A program made the position numbers and the translations under genes. Positions 62,771-64,000 of a stretch of 64,000 bases of DNA are shown one piece after another. Under the pieces are notes generated by a model. It was not told where the DNA came from and searched no databases. It saw nothing but the letters and a program-made list of their open reading frames with translations. Origin of the DNA: Lotus japonicus. Taxonomy: Eukaryota; Streptophyta; Magnoliopsida; Fabales; Fabaceae. The stretch lies in NCBI RefSeq assembly GCF_012489685.1, contig NC_080045.1, positions 16,286,901-16,350,900 of the forward strand. Reading direction: 5' to 3'. How positions within the stretch are numbered: the first letter of the stretch is position 1; each line of letters starts with the position of its first letter.

Positions 62771-64000
62771 ACAATGTTTATAGACTAGATTGATCTGAAT
62801 CTTCCTCCGCTGTGTTGCTTCCTCTTTTGTAGAAGGATTTAGGAGAGCCTTAGTTTTTTTTTTTTTTAGTTTTCCTACTAAAAAAAGAGTTGGAAAGAAA
62901 GATAAATATATTATAATAACATCTTGAAAAGAAAATTAAAAATAAATTAGATTAATATTATTAAGTTTTAAACTAATTTATAAAATTGTAACAAAAAACT
63001 AATTTATAAAATATTTCAAAATTATGATTAAAATAAATAATAATTGATAATAATCATATCAAAAATGAATTATTTGGAAAAATCTAATGATAAAATAGTA
63101 AATATCTATTGTACTTATTATTTCCTATCATATTTCTTCCACTTATTTTCACTCTTGTATCCAAACAGAGCATAAGTGAGAGAGTTATTTTTGAGAATAA
63201 TAAAGAACAATTTAATCATGCAAAAACCATGCATATATAAATATATAAATTAAAAGTGATTTAAGCATCATATAATGATCACATAAAAATGTGTAGTTAT
63301 ATATGACGACGGGTAGGAGTGGTTGAATTAGTAGTATAAATAAATAATTGTGTACAATTCTACAGTTACATGAATCTAAAAATATTAGACACGTGACAGT
63401 GGAAAAAAAGATAAGGTTGTTGAAGCTCTTGGAAAGTGATCTACTACTGAATCAACATTCTCTCAAACACCTGCAGTCAGTCGCGTGGTTGGACGTGTTC
63501 ATATGTTAAACTTTTTTATTTGTTTTTTTTTTTTAAATGACCGGTGGTTATGAAAGTAATTTCTTGAGGTTTGATCATTGATGATCACGTTAAGTGAGTG
63601 AACTTCTCGCAGTAAATGTTTCTTTATATGCTTTACTCAAAAATCAAACCTTGTATTAGATACTTAAGAAGTTCAATTATCTATCAATTGTAGTATATTT
63701 ATTGGCTAGTAACTTTTTTTTTGTTTGTTTTAATGCAGTGGTTTAGGAACTTTATAGGTGTCTGTTTAATTAATTAGTGAAACTGGAACTTAATTGTACA
63801 TATATATATATATATTTTACAGTCAATGAATTGTAAAAGAATTTGTATGCTAGCTAATCATAAATTATCCATCTAACATTTCAATTTTCTATGCTCAATA
63901 TATAGACAAAAAGTCTGCCTGTATGATTGGTGAATAAGATTGCCAATAAAAACGGGGGGGCAGTGATGCATATTAAAGCTGGGACACGCAGCATATGCAT
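62771..64000. other. AT-rich spacer, no gene seen
   Basis: It contains poly-T runs and a short (AT)n at about 63799-63815. The window ends without a recognisable feature. Confidence 0.5.

Overview
The window is nuclear DNA of a flowering plant. GT-AG introns, AT-rich intergenic DNA, plant transposon families and two ordinary plant genes show this. A papilionoid legume such as Lotus is my guess from general sequence style; no single marker proves it. Only two host genes look intact: a ten-exon monodehydroascorbate reductase gene (33789-37546, + strand, ending in the peroxisomal signal SKI) and a 60S acidic ribosomal protein P2 gene (42493-43679, - strand). Nearly everything else is mobile DNA, much of it with exact ends and target-site duplications (TSDs), so insertion order can be read.

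Region 1-11404: a possible gypsy LTR remnant, a hAT element with an 8-bp TSD (1541-3487), and a CACTA element (4582-7751) that carries four spliceable exons of a beta-carbonic anhydrase gene and sits inside the RNase H domain of a LINE remnant (4392-8687, - strand). A decayed hAT transposase and an LTR-like patch with short tandem repeats follow.

Region 11405-33054: a Helitron of about 14 kb, expanded to 21.65 kb by later insertions. It starts with TC after an A and ends with a hairpin and CTAA before a T. It carries an RPA1-like gene (one splice donor lost), an intact-looking two-domain B3 gene, and a multi-exon Rep-helicase gene (HUH, YxxxY, Walker A/B). The Rep-helicase gene is broken by a hAT element inside an exon and by a CGA-to-TGA-type stop, and a gag-only LTR retrotransposon fills one of its introns. 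That retrotransposon's 5' LTR contains a solo LTR. A Stowaway element has split the terminal CTAA.

Region 33055-44900: the two host genes, each close to small MITEs, plus a second hAT transposase remnant.

Region 44900-57290: DNA of mitochondrial type with a cox1 fragment that keeps C-to-U editing sites in the unedited state. It is split by a roughly 4-kb solo LTR (TSD AAGCA), itself split by a related solo LTR in the opposite orientation (TSD ATCGT). One LTR copy has a 179-codon open frame.

Region 57290-64000: AT-rich DNA with microsatellites and a 3.1-kb non-autonomous Helitron (59357-62446) holding two in-phase exons of an unrecognised gene. The Helitron's Rep would nick and join DNA, its Pif1-type helicase unwind it, and the RPA-like protein could bind the single strand. 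The B3 protein's role is unknown. No rRNA, tRNA or CRISPR array was found.
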